Shown piece after piece: positions 6,974-15,437 of a DNA stretch of 34,787 bases (positions are counted from its first letter, which is position 1; each line of letters opens with the position of its first letter). The notes beneath the pieces were generated by a model. That model ran no database searches. It worked only from the letters and a program-made list of their open reading frames with translations, and had not been told where the DNA came from. Origin of the DNA: Clostridia bacterium (GTDB lineage Bacteria; Bacillota; DSM-521; Neomoorellales; SLTJ01); NCBI GenBank assembly GCA_024653205.1, contig JANLFO010000023.1, positions 1-34,787 on the forward strand, read 5' to 3'. The translations under genes and the position numbers were made by a program.

Positions 6974-8908
6974 TTAGCCCTCCTCCGGCCGCACCACCCT
7001 GACCTCCCCACAGGAGGCCAGACTGTACCCGCCCAGGGCCGTCACCGCCGCCCGGAATTCCGGGTCGGCCAGCACGGCCAACAGGTGCTGCATCCTTTCC
7101 TCTTCCCAGAGTTCGGCCGGCACCGCCAGGTCGAACTCCTCGTCGCCCAGGGGAATAAAGTCCAGACCGAAGGCCTGGGCCGCGGCCAGGATGCCCGGGC
7201 CCACGTCGGCCGTCCCGCTGGCCACGGCCACGCCCACCGCCAGGTGGGTGTATACCTCCCGACCGTAGCCCTCGATGCTCCCGGGGTCAATGCCCTCCCG
7301 TCCCAGGAGCCAGTCCAGGAAGATGCGGGTGCCGGCACCCGGCTGCCGGTTGACGAAACGGATCCCCGGCCGGGCCAGGTCGGCCACCCCGGTGATCCCC
7401 AGGGGGTTATCCCGGGCCACCATCAGACCCTGCTGCCGCCGCACCAGGTGCACCAGAACTACGGACCGGCCGGGAAGGTAGCGCCGGACGTAGGGGAGGT
7501 TGTAGGTGCCGGTCTCGGGGTCCAGAAGGTGTATACCGGCGCAGTGGGCCTCCCCCCGCGCCAGGCTGAGCAGCCCGCCGATGCTTCCCAGGTTGCCCAC
7601 CGCCAGGCCCTCCCCGGGGAAGAGCCGGCGCCAGAAGCTGTCCACCAGGTCCAGGGCCAGGTCGTGGCTGCCCAGGCAGAGCACCGTCTTCTCCATGGCC
7701 TTTGGCTCCCGCAAGAGCTCCACTTCTACCTCGGCGCCGGCGGGATAGCCCTCGCTCAACCTGGGCACCCGGAGGATGGCGTCGGCCTGGGCCAGGGTGC
7801 GGGTAAGGCCGGCTCCCCGCTCCAGCGGCACCGCCACCCAGGAGTCCTTGGCCCGACCCAGGCGCAGGCGCACGAACTCCTCCACGCCCAAGGGAGAGTA
7901 CAGCTTGCGGGCCAGGCGGGCCGACACCCGCGGCCGGGAGGGAAGGTCCTGGCGAAGCCAGGCGCACAGAATCGGACGCAGGAATAATTCCATGGCCAGG
8001 GCCGCCGAAACCGGGTAACCGGGTATGCCCAGCACGGGCTTTTTGCCCACCAGGCCCAGGATCACCGGCTTGCCGGGGCGGATGGCCACCCCGTGCACCA
8101 GAACCCGTCCCAGTTCGGCTATGATCGCGGCGGTGAAGTCCTCCCTTCCGGCAGAGGAGCCGGCGTTGACTATCACCGCATCTGCCTCCTCAAGGGCCGC
8201 CTCCACCGCCTGTTTGATTTGCGAGTAGTCGTCGGGCACGATGGGCCAGCGCCGGGCCTGTCCACCCCATTCCCGCACCAGGGCGGAAAGCACGAAGCTG
8301 TTGAACTCCGGCAGTTCTCCCGGTCCCAGGGGATGGCCTGCGGGTACGAGCTCGGTGCCGGTGGGAATCACCGCCACCCGGGGCCGCCGCAAGACCCGCA
8401 CCCGGGTGACGCCCCCGGCCAGGAGCAGGGCCAAATCGTAGGGTGTGATCCGCCGGCAGGCGGGCAACAGCACCTCCCCCGCGGTGACGTCCTCGCCCAC
8501 CATGCGCACGTGCTGCCAGGGAGCGGCGGCGGCGGTGATCTCCACCTCGCCCGGGCCGGGGTAATGCAGGTCCTCGGCCATGATCACCGCGTCGGTTCCC
8601 GGAGGCAGGGGATCGCCGGTATCCACTTCCACGGCCTCCTCGCCCAGGCGGAGCCGACGGGGGTCGGTTTCCCGGGCGCCGTAGGTGGTGGCCGCCTTAA
8701 CCGCCACCCCGTCCATGCCGGCAGCGGGATAGGGCGGAGCCGAGATGAGCGCACGCACCGGCTCGGCGGTAACCCTCCCTACCGCCTCCTCGGCCGCCAC
8801 CTCCTCCGCCTCGGGCGGTACCAGCCCTCCGGCGGCCTCCAGGGCGGCCATGTACTCTTGCAGGGCTTCTTCCCACGGTTTGTTCTCCAGATAAACCCTC
8901 CGGCCCAT
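6974..8908 (-). CDS. MoeA fused to a periplasmic-binding-protein-like domain
   Basis: 644 residues with two parts. Residues 1 to about 410 are a molybdopterin molybdenumtransferase (MoeA): YPAAGMDGVAVKA, DTGDPLPPGTDAVIMAEDLH, PTGTELV, NAGSSAGREDFT and LGIPGYPVSAALAMELFL. From about 415, after KAMEKTVLCLGSHDLALDLV, comes a second domain of about 230 residues resembling the ModA/LysR-type substrate-binding domain: LSLARGEAHCAGIHLLDPET, RQQGLMVARDNPLGI, RFVNRQPGAGTRIFLDWLL and GTADVGPGILAAAQAFGLDF. The same fusion is known in other anaerobes (MoeA with PBP-like domain). The second domain may bind molybdate, tungstate or a Moco precursor in the cytoplasm; no signal peptide is present. It lies beside a second, plain moeA, which suggests division of labour, for example between Mo and W. 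Confidence 0.93.
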   Translation of the reverse strand: MGRRVYLENKPWEEALQEYMAALEAAGGLVPPEAEEVAAEEAVGRVTAEPVRALISAPPYPAAGMDGVAVKAATTYGARETDPRRLRLGEEAVEVDTGDPLPPGTDAVIMAEDLHYPGPGEVEITAAAAPWQHVRMVGEDVTAGEVLLPACRRITPYDLALLLAGGVTRVRVLRRPRVAVIPTGTELVPAGHPLGPGELPEFNSFVLSALVREWGGQARRWPIVPDDYSQIKQAVEAALEEADAVIVNAGSSAGREDFTAAIIAELGRVLVHGVAIRPGKPVILGLVGKKPVLGIPGYPVSAALAMELFLRPILCAWLRQDLPSRPRVSARLARKLYSPLGVEEFVRLRLGRAKDSWVAVPLERGAGLTRTLAQADAILRVPRLSEGYPAGAEVEVELLREPKAMEKTVLCLGSHDLALDLVDSFWRRLFPGEGLAVGNLGSIGGLLSLARGEAHCAGIHLLDPETGTYNLPYVRRYLPGRSVVLVHLVRRQQGLMVARDNPLGITGVADLARPGIRFVNRQPGAGTRIFLDWLLGREGIDPGSIEGYGREVYTHLAVGVAVASGTADVGPGILAAAQAFGLDFIPLGDEEFDLAVPAELWEEERMQHLLAVLADPEFRAAVTALGGYSLASCGEVRVVRPEEG

Positions 8909-8922
8909 AGCGCCGTCCCCTT

Positions 8923-10140
8923 TCAGAAAAGCATTACCTCCACCGGATCCCCCCAGGCCTTACCTTCCTCTTCCAGGGGTATCCTGGCCAGCCCCTGGGC
9001 CTGGGTAAGCAAGGCTATCAGACCCGATTTTCCCAGCAGGGGCTCCGCCCAGGTCTCTCCCTCGCGGCCTGCCAGCCGCACCGGTACGTAGTCCTCCCGG
9101 CCGGTGCGCGAGGCCAGGCTGCGGTCCAGCCGGGCGCTGATCACCGGCCGGTCCGGGTCCGGGTAGCTCCCGCGGATCACCAGCGGGCTCAGCAGCACGG
9201 TATAGACAACCAGCGCCGAGGCCGGGTGTCCGGGAAGCCCTACCAGCAGGCGCCCGGGCAGGGAGGCGGCCAGGGTGGGCTTGCCCGGACCCACTGCCAC
9301 ACCGTGGAAGAGGATCCGGCCGCCCAGTTCCTCCAAAACGGTAAGGGTATAATCCCGCACCCCGACCGAACTGCCGCCGGAAAGCAGGACCAACTGGTTG
9401 ACGGCCAGAGCTTCCTCCACGGTCTGCCGCAGCCGGGCCAGGTCGTCCTCCACCGGGCCGTAGAGGGTGGGCAGGCCGCCGTCGGCGCTTACCAGGCCGA
9501 ACAGGGAATACGAATTGCTGTCGTAGATGCAGCCCGGCGGGAGCGGGGCACCCGGTACCACCAACTCGTCCCCGGTGGATACTATCCCCACCCGCAGGGG
9601 AAGGCGCACCCGGACCTCCCGGAAGCCGCAGGCGGCCAAGAGGGCCAGGTCGGCCGGCCGCAGGCGCCGCCCGGCGGGCAGCACCGCCTGCCCCGAACGG
9701 AGGTCCTCTCCCTGAAGGATCAGATTCTCACCCGGCGCCGCCGGCCGGAGCACGGCCACGGTACGCTCGTCCACAGGCTCGGTGTTTTCGATCATTACCG
9801 CCGCGTCCGCGCCTTCGGGCAGTTGCCCTCCGGTGGGTATCGTCACGGCCTCGCCGGACTGCACCCGGCCGGCAAAGGGATGACCGATGCGCACCTCGCC
9901 CGCCAAAGACAGGTAGGCCGGCAGGGAGGCCGAGGCGCCGAAGGTATCGGCGGCTCTCACGGCAAATCCGTCCACCGTGGAGCGGGTAAAGGGCGGCAGA
10001 TCTAGGGGGCTGGCCGGCGACTCGGCCAGGACCCGTCCGGCAGCCCTTTCCAGAGATACGGTTTCTTCCCCGCAGGTCGGCCAGCCGGCGGCCAGCCGCC
10101 GCTTGGCCTCCCCCACGGTTACCGCCTGAAACAGTTCCAC
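8923..10140 (-). CDS. moeA: Molybdopterin molybdenumtransferase MoeA
   Basis: Inserts molybdate (or tungstate) into adenylated molybdopterin. 405 residues, the normal MoeA length. Motifs: LPPFTRSTVDGFAVRAADTF (MoeA domain 1), PTGGQLPEGADAAVMIENTE, RVGIVSTGDELVVPG, LLSGGSSVGVRDYTLTVLEE and VGLPGHPASALVVYTVLLSP. GTG start at 10140 after AAGGAG. It precedes the fused moeA by 14 bases in the same operon. Confidence 0.96.
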   Translation of the reverse strand: MELFQAVTVGEAKRRLAAGWPTCGEETVSLERAAGRVLAESPASPLDLPPFTRSTVDGFAVRAADTFGASASLPAYLSLAGEVRIGHPFAGRVQSGEAVTIPTGGQLPEGADAAVMIENTEPVDERTVAVLRPAAPGENLILQGEDLRSGQAVLPAGRRLRPADLALLAACGFREVRVRLPLRVGIVSTGDELVVPGAPLPPGCIYDSNSYSLFGLVSADGGLPTLYGPVEDDLARLRQTVEEALAVNQLVLLSGGSSVGVRDYTLTVLEELGGRILFHGVAVGPGKPTLAASLPGRLLVGLPGHPASALVVYTVLLSPLVIRGSYPDPDRPVISARLDRSLASRTGREDYVPVRLAGREGETWAEPLLGKSGLIALLTQAQGLARIPLEEEGKAWGDPVEVMLF

Positions 10141-10167
10141 CCGACCCTCTCCTTATAACCGGTCGGC

Positions 10168-10374
10168 CTAGAAGCAGCCGAGCTGGCAGGAAACAAGCTT
10201 TATCCCCAAGGCATCGGCGGCCTGGCCCACCACCAGGGGAGAAACCTTCAGCTCCTCCGCCAGCCGATGCGCCTCGGCACAGGCCAGGCGGCCCTCCCGG
10301 GCGGTGGCTTCTATGGCCCGCCTGATTTCCGGGGCTATGTCTTCCGGGTTTAGGCGCGTCCTCTTGGCTTGCAT
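10168..10374 (-). CDS. Small conserved-looking CQLGCF protein leading the Moco operon
   Basis: 68 residues from the ATG at 10374, which follows GGAGGGAGG; the longer frame from 10404 has no such site. The N-terminus is MQAKRTRLNPEDIAPEIRRA, then a helical region (REGRLACAEAHRLAEELKVS), then PLVVGQAADALGIKLVSCQL and a terminal GCF. The middle looks like a small helix-turn-helix or winged-helix core (ELKVSPLVVGQAADALGIKL), and the C-terminal pair of cysteines in CQLGC could bind metal or a thiol. It is the first gene after the operon promoter, 27 bases before moeA. I cannot name a family. A regulatory or metal-sensing role is a guess from position and motif. Confidence 0.8.
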   Translation of the reverse strand: MQAKRTRLNPEDIAPEIRRAIEATAREGRLACAEAHRLAEELKVSPLVVGQAADALGIKLVSCQLGCF

Positions 10375-10405
10375 GGTCTGCCCTCCCTCCGAATTCAGGA
10401 ACACT

Positions 10406-10419
10406 TGCCAGTGCTGGCA
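10406..10419. promoter_or_regulatory. Palindromic candidate operator in the Moco operon leader
   Basis: TGCCAGTGCTGGCA is a perfect 6-bp inverted repeat with a 2-base centre. It lies between the predicted start of transcription (about 10447) and the ribosome binding site of the first gene, a place where a bound repressor or RNA fold could control the operon. No regulator is identified. Confidence 0.35.
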
Positions 10420-10453
10420 CCTCCGGCCTCTCTCTCCGCCGACCTACAGGCCC

Positions 10454-10483
10454 ATTGTATTGCAAGCACCGACGCTATGTCAA
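10454..10483 (-). promoter_or_regulatory. Sigma-A promoter of the Moco operon
   Basis: On the minus strand: TTGACA (10478-10483), 18 bases, TACAAT (10454-10459). The -35 is a perfect match and the -10 has one mismatch. It lies about 80 bases upstream of the small CQLGCF gene, with nothing else between, and probably drives all genes down to 3768. Confidence 0.8.
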
Positions 10484-10533
10484 CCGGGACACAGCGCCGG
10501 AAACGTCTCGGTCTTCCGCCTGCCGCGACCGCG

Positions 10534-10561
10534 CCGGCTCCCGGGCGGGGTGAGCCGGGAG
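10534..10561 (-). terminator. GC hairpin after the glycosyltransferase gene
   Basis: Two alternative 7-bp stems (CCGGCTC 10534-10540 with GAGCCGG 10552-10558; CTCCCGG 10538-10544 with CCGGGAG 10555-10561) lie between the stop codon of the glycosyltransferase and the promoter of the next operon. Position suits a terminator but there is no T-run. Confidence 0.3.
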
Positions 10562-10593
10562 TTCGGGAGTCTTCGCCCCCGGTTCTCTCCCGG

Positions 10594-11619
10594 CTACCGG
10601 TCCAGCACCGCCCGATAGGCGGCCAGGTACCCCTGGACCATGGCCTCGGCGCTGAAGTTCTCCTCCACCCACCGGCGGCAGCGGCGCCGGTCCAGACGGT
10701 GCACTTCGGCCACCGCCGCTTCGGCCTCGGCCAGGGTATTCACCACGAAGCCGGTAACCCCGTGGCAGACCACTTCCGGAACCGAGCCCCGGCCGAAACC
10801 GACAACCGGCGTCCCGCAGGCCTGGGCTTCGGCCAGCACCAGGCCGAAGGGCTCGGGAACGGTAACCAGGTGCAAAAGGGCCAGGGCCCCTCCCAGTACG
10901 CGGTTGCGCTGCTCCGGCCCCACCGGGCCGATGTAGGTGATCTGCCGGTCGTCGAGCTGCGGCCGGATCTGCTGCTCAAAGTAGTCGGTTTCGTCCGGAG
11001 GCACGTAGCCGGCAATGACCAGGGGCAGCCCGGTACGGCGGGCGAGTTCGACGGCCAGGTGGGTTCCCTTCTTGGGAGAGATGCGCCCCAGGAACAGGAG
11101 GTATTCCCCCGGCTTCTCCACCGGGGTAAAGCCGGTAAGATCCAAACCGTTGTACACGTTGGCCACGTAGTTCAGTTCCGGCAGGCCCTCCCGCTCGGCA
11201 AGGCTGATGGAAACGTAGGGGTGGTGCCGGTACCGCCGGTAGATGAGACGGGTTTCCGGCTCCAGCAGGGCCGAGCCGTGCAGGGTGGTGATGATGGGAG
11301 TCCTTATCAGGGGGCTGAATACCAGCGGGTAGCAGTTGAGGTGATTGTGGAGTATGTCGAACTCAGCCGCCTGCTCCAGGCAGAACCCCAGGTGCAGAAA
11401 CTCGTATATCTTGGGGTTGAGCGAGGGGTCTTCACCCAGAGGGCGGGGACATATCCAGCGCACCTCGGCGGCGAGTTGGGAATCCCCGGTGGCGAATACC
11501 GTGACCTCGATCCCCTTCTTCACCAGCCCCTCGGCCAGGGTGGCCACCACCTGCTCCCAGGGTCCGTAGTGGCGCGGCGGCGTGCGCCAGGTAATGGGGC
11601 CCATGATGCCGACCCGCAA
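10594..11619 (-). CDS. Glycosyltransferase family 4 protein
   Basis: GT-B fold glycosyltransferase of 341 residues, likely cytoplasmic, using a nucleotide sugar; acceptor unknown. N-terminal domain: RVGIMGPITWRTPPRHYGPW with the glycine loop, then FDILHNHLNCYPL and ITTLHGSALL. C-terminal GT4 features: YLLFLGRISPKKGTHLAVEL, and VTVPEPFGLVLAEAQACGTP with the EPFGLVxxEA motif, then VVGFGRGSVPEVVCHGVTGF. I place the start at the TTG at 11619 because AGGAGGTG lies 7 bases upstream and the next residues RVGIMGP match the family start; the frame is open to 11688 without a better site. The start lies inside the histidine kinase frame. No sugar-pathway neighbours are present. Confidence 0.9.
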   Translation of the reverse strand: MRVGIMGPITWRTPPRHYGPWEQVVATLAEGLVKKGIEVTVFATGDSQLAAEVRWICPRPLGEDPSLNPKIYEFLHLGFCLEQAAEFDILHNHLNCYPLVFSPLIRTPIITTLHGSALLEPETRLIYRRYRHHPYVSISLAEREGLPELNYVANVYNGLDLTGFTPVEKPGEYLLFLGRISPKKGTHLAVELARRTGLPLVIAGYVPPDETDYFEQQIRPQLDDRQITYIGPVGPEQRNRVLGGALALLHLVTVPEPFGLVLAEAQACGTPVVGFGRGSVPEVVCHGVTGFVVNTLAEAEAAVAEVHRLDRRRCRRWVEENFSAEAMVQGYLAAYRAVLDR

Positions 11620-12631
11620 GTCCGACACCTCCTGGGGTAGTCCGGATTTCCGCCCGGGATACCGCCACCTTTCCCGGCAGCACCGCACTCACGGAAGGTC
11701 TGAAGCCTCGCCGGAGTAAGACCGGTCTGCCTGCCTTTTCCCGATCGGAGTCAGCGGGCAGACTGAGGCGAAATACCGTTCCCTCGCCGGGACGGCTCGC
11801 CACCTCCACCTTTCCGCCGTGGGCCCGGATTATCTGGAGGCTCAGGGCCACTCCCAACCCCGTACCGTCGGGTTTGGTGGTGAAGAACGGTTCGCCCAGG
11901 CGGGACAAGGTTTTTTCGTCCATGCCGCAACCGTCATCCCGAATAATCACGCTCAACCGGCCCTCGGCCAGTTCGTAGCCGATCCAAACCCTGCCCCCCG
12001 CGGAAACCGCGGCCAGGGCGTTGAGGAGCAAGTTGAGGAAAACCTGCTTCAGCTGCTCCGGGTCCGCCGGTACCGGCGCCAGCCCCTCCCGGTAGCAGTG
12101 GTAGATGCGCACGCCCCTTCTAAAAGCTTCTCCTTCCAGAAGGGTTACTACCCCCTCCACTATTCGCCCCAAGTCGCTCGGCACCCGCCGGGTCTCCGAA
12201 CGCCGGGCCAGCCGCAGGAAGTCCTCCAGGATGGCCGTTGCCCGGTCGATCTCGGCCAGAACCGGGGCCAGGTAGCGCTCTGCCTCGCGGTGGGCAGGCA
12301 GCCGCCGGGCCATGAGCTGCAGGAACCCGCGTACGGCGGCCAGGGGGTTCCGCAGTTCGTGCGCGAGACCCAGGGCCACCTGCCCCGCCGCCTGCGATGC
12401 TTCCAGGCTCCGCAGTTCTTCGGCCCGCAGGCAGATCAGGGCCAGGGTCCGGTAAAACTCGCCCCGCAGCCAGGCCCCGGAGGCCAGACCCAGCCCCACC
12501 AGTACCAGTGTGCCCCCGACATTACCCAAATGGGAAAAGGCCATCGGGCCCAGCCAGGCGGCCATTCCGCCTACCGCGCCGGTGACCAGCAGCAGCTTGC
12601 GGATGAAATGACGGGACAGCGGCTCAACCAT
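11432..12631 (-). CDS. Sensor histidine kinase, C-terminus runs into the next gene
   Basis: Two hydrophobic segments in residues 12-56, then a HisKA domain with the phosphoacceptor in GLAHELRNPLAAVRGFLQLM (His91), and a HATPase domain with QVFLNLLLNALAAV (N box), IIRDDGCGMD (G1), PFFTTKPDGTGLGVALSLQI (F and G2 boxes) and GEGTVFRLSLPA at its end. The kinase fold thus ends near 11,755, yet the frame stays open for about 320 more bases and overlaps the glycosyltransferase by 188 bases; the last hundred residues are low-complexity and look like out-of-frame translation. Stops in other frames at 11751-11753 and 11689-11691 suggest that a small insertion or deletion removed the original end. No response regulator is nearby, so it is an orphan kinase. 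The ATG at 12631 has a weak ribosome binding site. Confidence 0.88.
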   Translation of the reverse strand: MVEPLSRHFIRKLLLVTGAVGGMAAWLGPMAFSHLGNVGGTLVLVGLGLASGAWLRGEFYRTLALICLRAEELRSLEASQAAGQVALGLAHELRNPLAAVRGFLQLMARRLPAHREAERYLAPVLAEIDRATAILEDFLRLARRSETRRVPSDLGRIVEGVVTLLEGEAFRRGVRIYHCYREGLAPVPADPEQLKQVFLNLLLNALAAVSAGGRVWIGYELAEGRLSVIIRDDGCGMDEKTLSRLGEPFFTTKPDGTGLGVALSLQIIRAHGGKVEVASRPGEGTVFRLSLPADSDREKAGRPVLLRRGFRPSVSAVLPGKVAVSRAEIRTTPGGVGLAGRHHGPHYLAHAAAPLRTLGAGGGHPGRGAGEEGDRGHGIRHRGFPTRRRGALDMSPPSG

Positions 12632-12661
12632 ACCTCGACCGGTCCGGTATCCGACCGATCC

Positions 12662-15421
12662 CTACTCCTCTCTGCCGGCGGCCCTGGCTCCGGCCGCCGG
12701 CGCAAGTACCCCCAAGGAACGTTCAGTGCCGGGCACTCCGCTTCGTTCCAGACGCACGGCACAGACCTTGAGCTCCGGAATTCTGGCCCGGGCGTCACGG
12801 GCCGGATTGGTGAGCCGGTTTACGGGCACCTCCCGGAAGTGGAAAGAGGCAAACACCAGGCCGGGAGGGACGGTCTCGTCGGCCCGCACCCGTACCCGGA
12901 TCGCGCCCCGGCGCGAGCGCAATACCGCTTCCTCGCCGTCACTCAAGCCGGCGGCGGCCAGATCCCCCGGATTCACCTCTACCCGTTCCTCGGGCAGCAA
13001 CTCCTCCAGGCCGCCGACCCGGCGGCTCATGGTTCCTGTATGATAATGGAATAAACGCCTGCCGGTGGTCAAGAGCAGAGGATAGTCGTCATCCGGCTCC
13101 TCGGCCGGCGGCAGGTATTCTGCGGCGTGAAACTTACCCCGGCCTCGTGCAAAGTCCCGGGCGTGCAGGTAGGGGGTACCGGGATGCCCGGGGTCGGGGC
13201 AGGGCCACTGTAGACCACCGGCGGCGAGCCGCCGGTGAGAGATGCCGCCGTAGGGAGGGGTGAGTCGGGCGATCTCCTCCATGACCGCCGCCGCGTCCGG
13301 GTAATTCAGGGGATAACCCATGGCCGAGGCCAGACGGCAGACTATCTGCCAGTCGGGCAGCGCCCGGCCCGGCGGGTCCACCGCTTTGCGCACCAGCTGG
13401 ACCCTTCTTTCCGTATTGGTGAAGGTGCCGTCCTTCTCGGCGAAGCAGGCGGCGGGCAGCACCACGTCCGCCAGGGCGGCGGTTTCGGAGAGAAAGATGT
13501 CCTGCACCACCAGGAAATCCAGCCTTTCGAGAGCCCGGCGCACGTGGTCGGCGTCGGGGTCGGAAAGCGCCGGATTCTCCCCCACTATATACATGGCCCG
13601 CAGCCGGCCCGCGAGCGCGGCCTCGAACATTTCTCCCACGGTCAGACCGGGGGCCTCCGGTACCCGGCGCCCCCAGGCGGCGGAGAATTTCTCCCTCGCC
13701 GCCGGATCGGTCACCCGCTGGTACCCGGGCAGCAGGTCCGGGAGGCAGCCCATGTCGCAGGCACCCTGCACGTTGTTCTGGCCCCGGAGGGGGTTGACCC
13801 CTGTGCCCGGCCGGCCGATATGACCGGTAAGCAGGGCCAGGTTGGCCACGGCCAGCACGTTGTCGGTGCCGGTCACGTGCTGGGTTATGCCCATGGTGTA
13901 GAGGATCGTGGCCTTGCCCGCCCGCGCGTACCCCCTGGCCACCCGGCGAATGGCCTCGGCCGGAACCCCGGTGATCTTCTCCACCCTTTCCGGAGTGTAA
14001 TCGAGCACGGCGGCCTCCAGCTCCTCGAATCCTTCGGTTCGTTGCTCGACGAATTCCCGGTTGTAAAGCCCTTCGCAGATGATCACGTGGGCCAGGGCGT
14101 TCAGCAGGGCCAGGTCCGTACCGGCGCGGTGCTGCAGGTGCACGGCGGCCATTTCGGCCAGCTCCGTTCGCCGCGGGTCGGCCACCACCAGGGCGGCGCC
14201 GCGGGCCAGAGCCCGGCGTATGAAAAGGCTTATTACCGGGTGCGTCTCGGTAGTATTCGTGCCCAGGGCCAGGATGAAGTCCGCCTCGGCAATATCGGAA
14301 ATGGAGTTGGTCATGGCCCCGCTACCAAAGGCTGCCGCCAGACCGGCGACCGTAGCCGAGTGTCAGAGGCGGGCGCAGTGGTCGAGGTTGTTGGTCCCCA
14401 GCACCGCCCGGGCGAACTTGTTTATGAGATAGTTCTCCTCGTTAGTGCACCGGGCCGAGGCCAGCACCCCCACCGCCTCAGGGCCCGACTCTTCCAGGAT
14501 GCGGCCCAGCCTTTCCGCCACCAGGGCCACGGCCTCTTCCCAGTCGGCCTCCAGGAAGCCCCCGTCTTTCTTTATAAGGGGGCGGGTCAGCCGCTCGGGA
14601 TGGTGGATGAAGCCGTAGCCGAACCGCCCCTTAACGCACAGGTGGCGGCCGTTGACCTCTCCATCCGGGGCGGAGGTGACCCCCACCACCCGGCCGTCCT
14701 TGACGTTGAGCTCAATGGTGCAGCCGGTGCCGCAGTAGGGGCAAACCGTGCGCACCTTCTTCAGCTCCCAGGTTCTGCCCCTGCCCTTCATTTCCCTGGG
14801 CATGAGCGCTCCCACCGGGCAGACGGCCACGCAGCTGCCGCAGGATACGCAGCCGGATTCCTGAAGGGGCAGGTCAAAGGCGGGAATAACGCGCGTGGCA
14901 AAGCCCCGGTAGGCGTAGTCGATGACGCTTCGCCCCTGGATTTCCGCGCAGACCCGCACGCACCTGCCGCAGAGGATGCACTTGCCGGCATCTCTGAGGA
15001 TAAAGGGATGGGAGTCGTCCGGAGGGTAATCCCGCTTTTCGCCCCCAAAGGAGGGCCTGCGTACTCCGTACAGGTAGGCATAGTCCTGCAGGCGGCAGTC
15101 CCCGGCTTTCTCGCAGGTAAGGCAGTCTTCGGGGTGGCCGGCCAGCAGAAGCTCCAGGATGGTACGCCGTGCCTCGATTACCGCCGGTGAGGAGGTATGG
15201 ACTTCCATTCCCGGCGTCACCTGGGTAACACAGGCCGCCGGGAGGTTGCGCATCCCGGGAATCTCCACCACACAAAGCCGGCAGGCGCCCACGGCGGAGA
15301 GCTCCGGATCGTGACAGAGGGTGGGTATGAACACCCCCGCCCCGGCGGCGGCCTCCAGAACCGTGCTCCCTGCCGGGACCTCAACTTCCATTCCGTCGAT
15401 GGTTAGCCTGACCGTCTCCAT
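12662..15421 (-). CDS. fdhA: Formate dehydrogenase alpha subunit, selenocysteine-containing (FdhA)
   Basis: Catalytic subunit that interconverts formate and CO2 at a Mo or W bis-pterin site. It reads as two open frames (14363-15421 and 12662-14314) joined by an in-frame TGA at 14363-14365; the context HCARL-TGA-HSATVAGLA is the classic selenocysteine site of FdhA, giving 919 residues with Sec at 353. Domains: N-terminal [2Fe-2S] ferredoxin (Cys 36, 47, 50, 64); a His/Cys cluster region (LLAGHPEDCLTCEKAGDC); two [4Fe-4S] sets (Cys 148-158 and 191-201); the catalytic domain's own cluster (CPYCGTGC, Cys 262); then the molybdopterin domains to the end. I start at the ATG at 15421 (METVRLTIDG), where the ferredoxin fold begins. 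It follows the NuoF-like gene by 16 bases. Layout matches the NAD(P)-linked enzymes of acetogens such as Moorella. Confidence 0.96.
14322..14365 (-). promoter_or_regulatory. SECIS element at the fdhA selenocysteine codon
   Basis: Directly after the TGA (14363-14365) the mRNA can fold an apical hairpin: GTCGCC (14345-14350), loop GGTCT (14340-14344), GGCGGC (14334-14339), six pairs with one G-U. The GGUCU loop and its distance from the TGA match the E. coli fdhF SECIS that recruits SelB. This supports reading the TGA as selenocysteine and implies selABCD and a Sec tRNA elsewhere in the genome. Confidence 0.85.
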
Positions 15422-15437
15422 GCCCCATCCCGCCCCC

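Noticed and set aside
10375-10460. Moco riboswitch upstream of the Moco operon
   Set aside because: The leader after the predicted start of transcription is only about 75 bases and shows a palindrome but not the multi-helix Moco motif.
13235-15190. A 651-codon plus-strand open frame opposite fdhA
   Set aside because: Antisense shadow: rich in His, Gly, Arg and Pro, typical of the complementary strand of a GC-rich gene.
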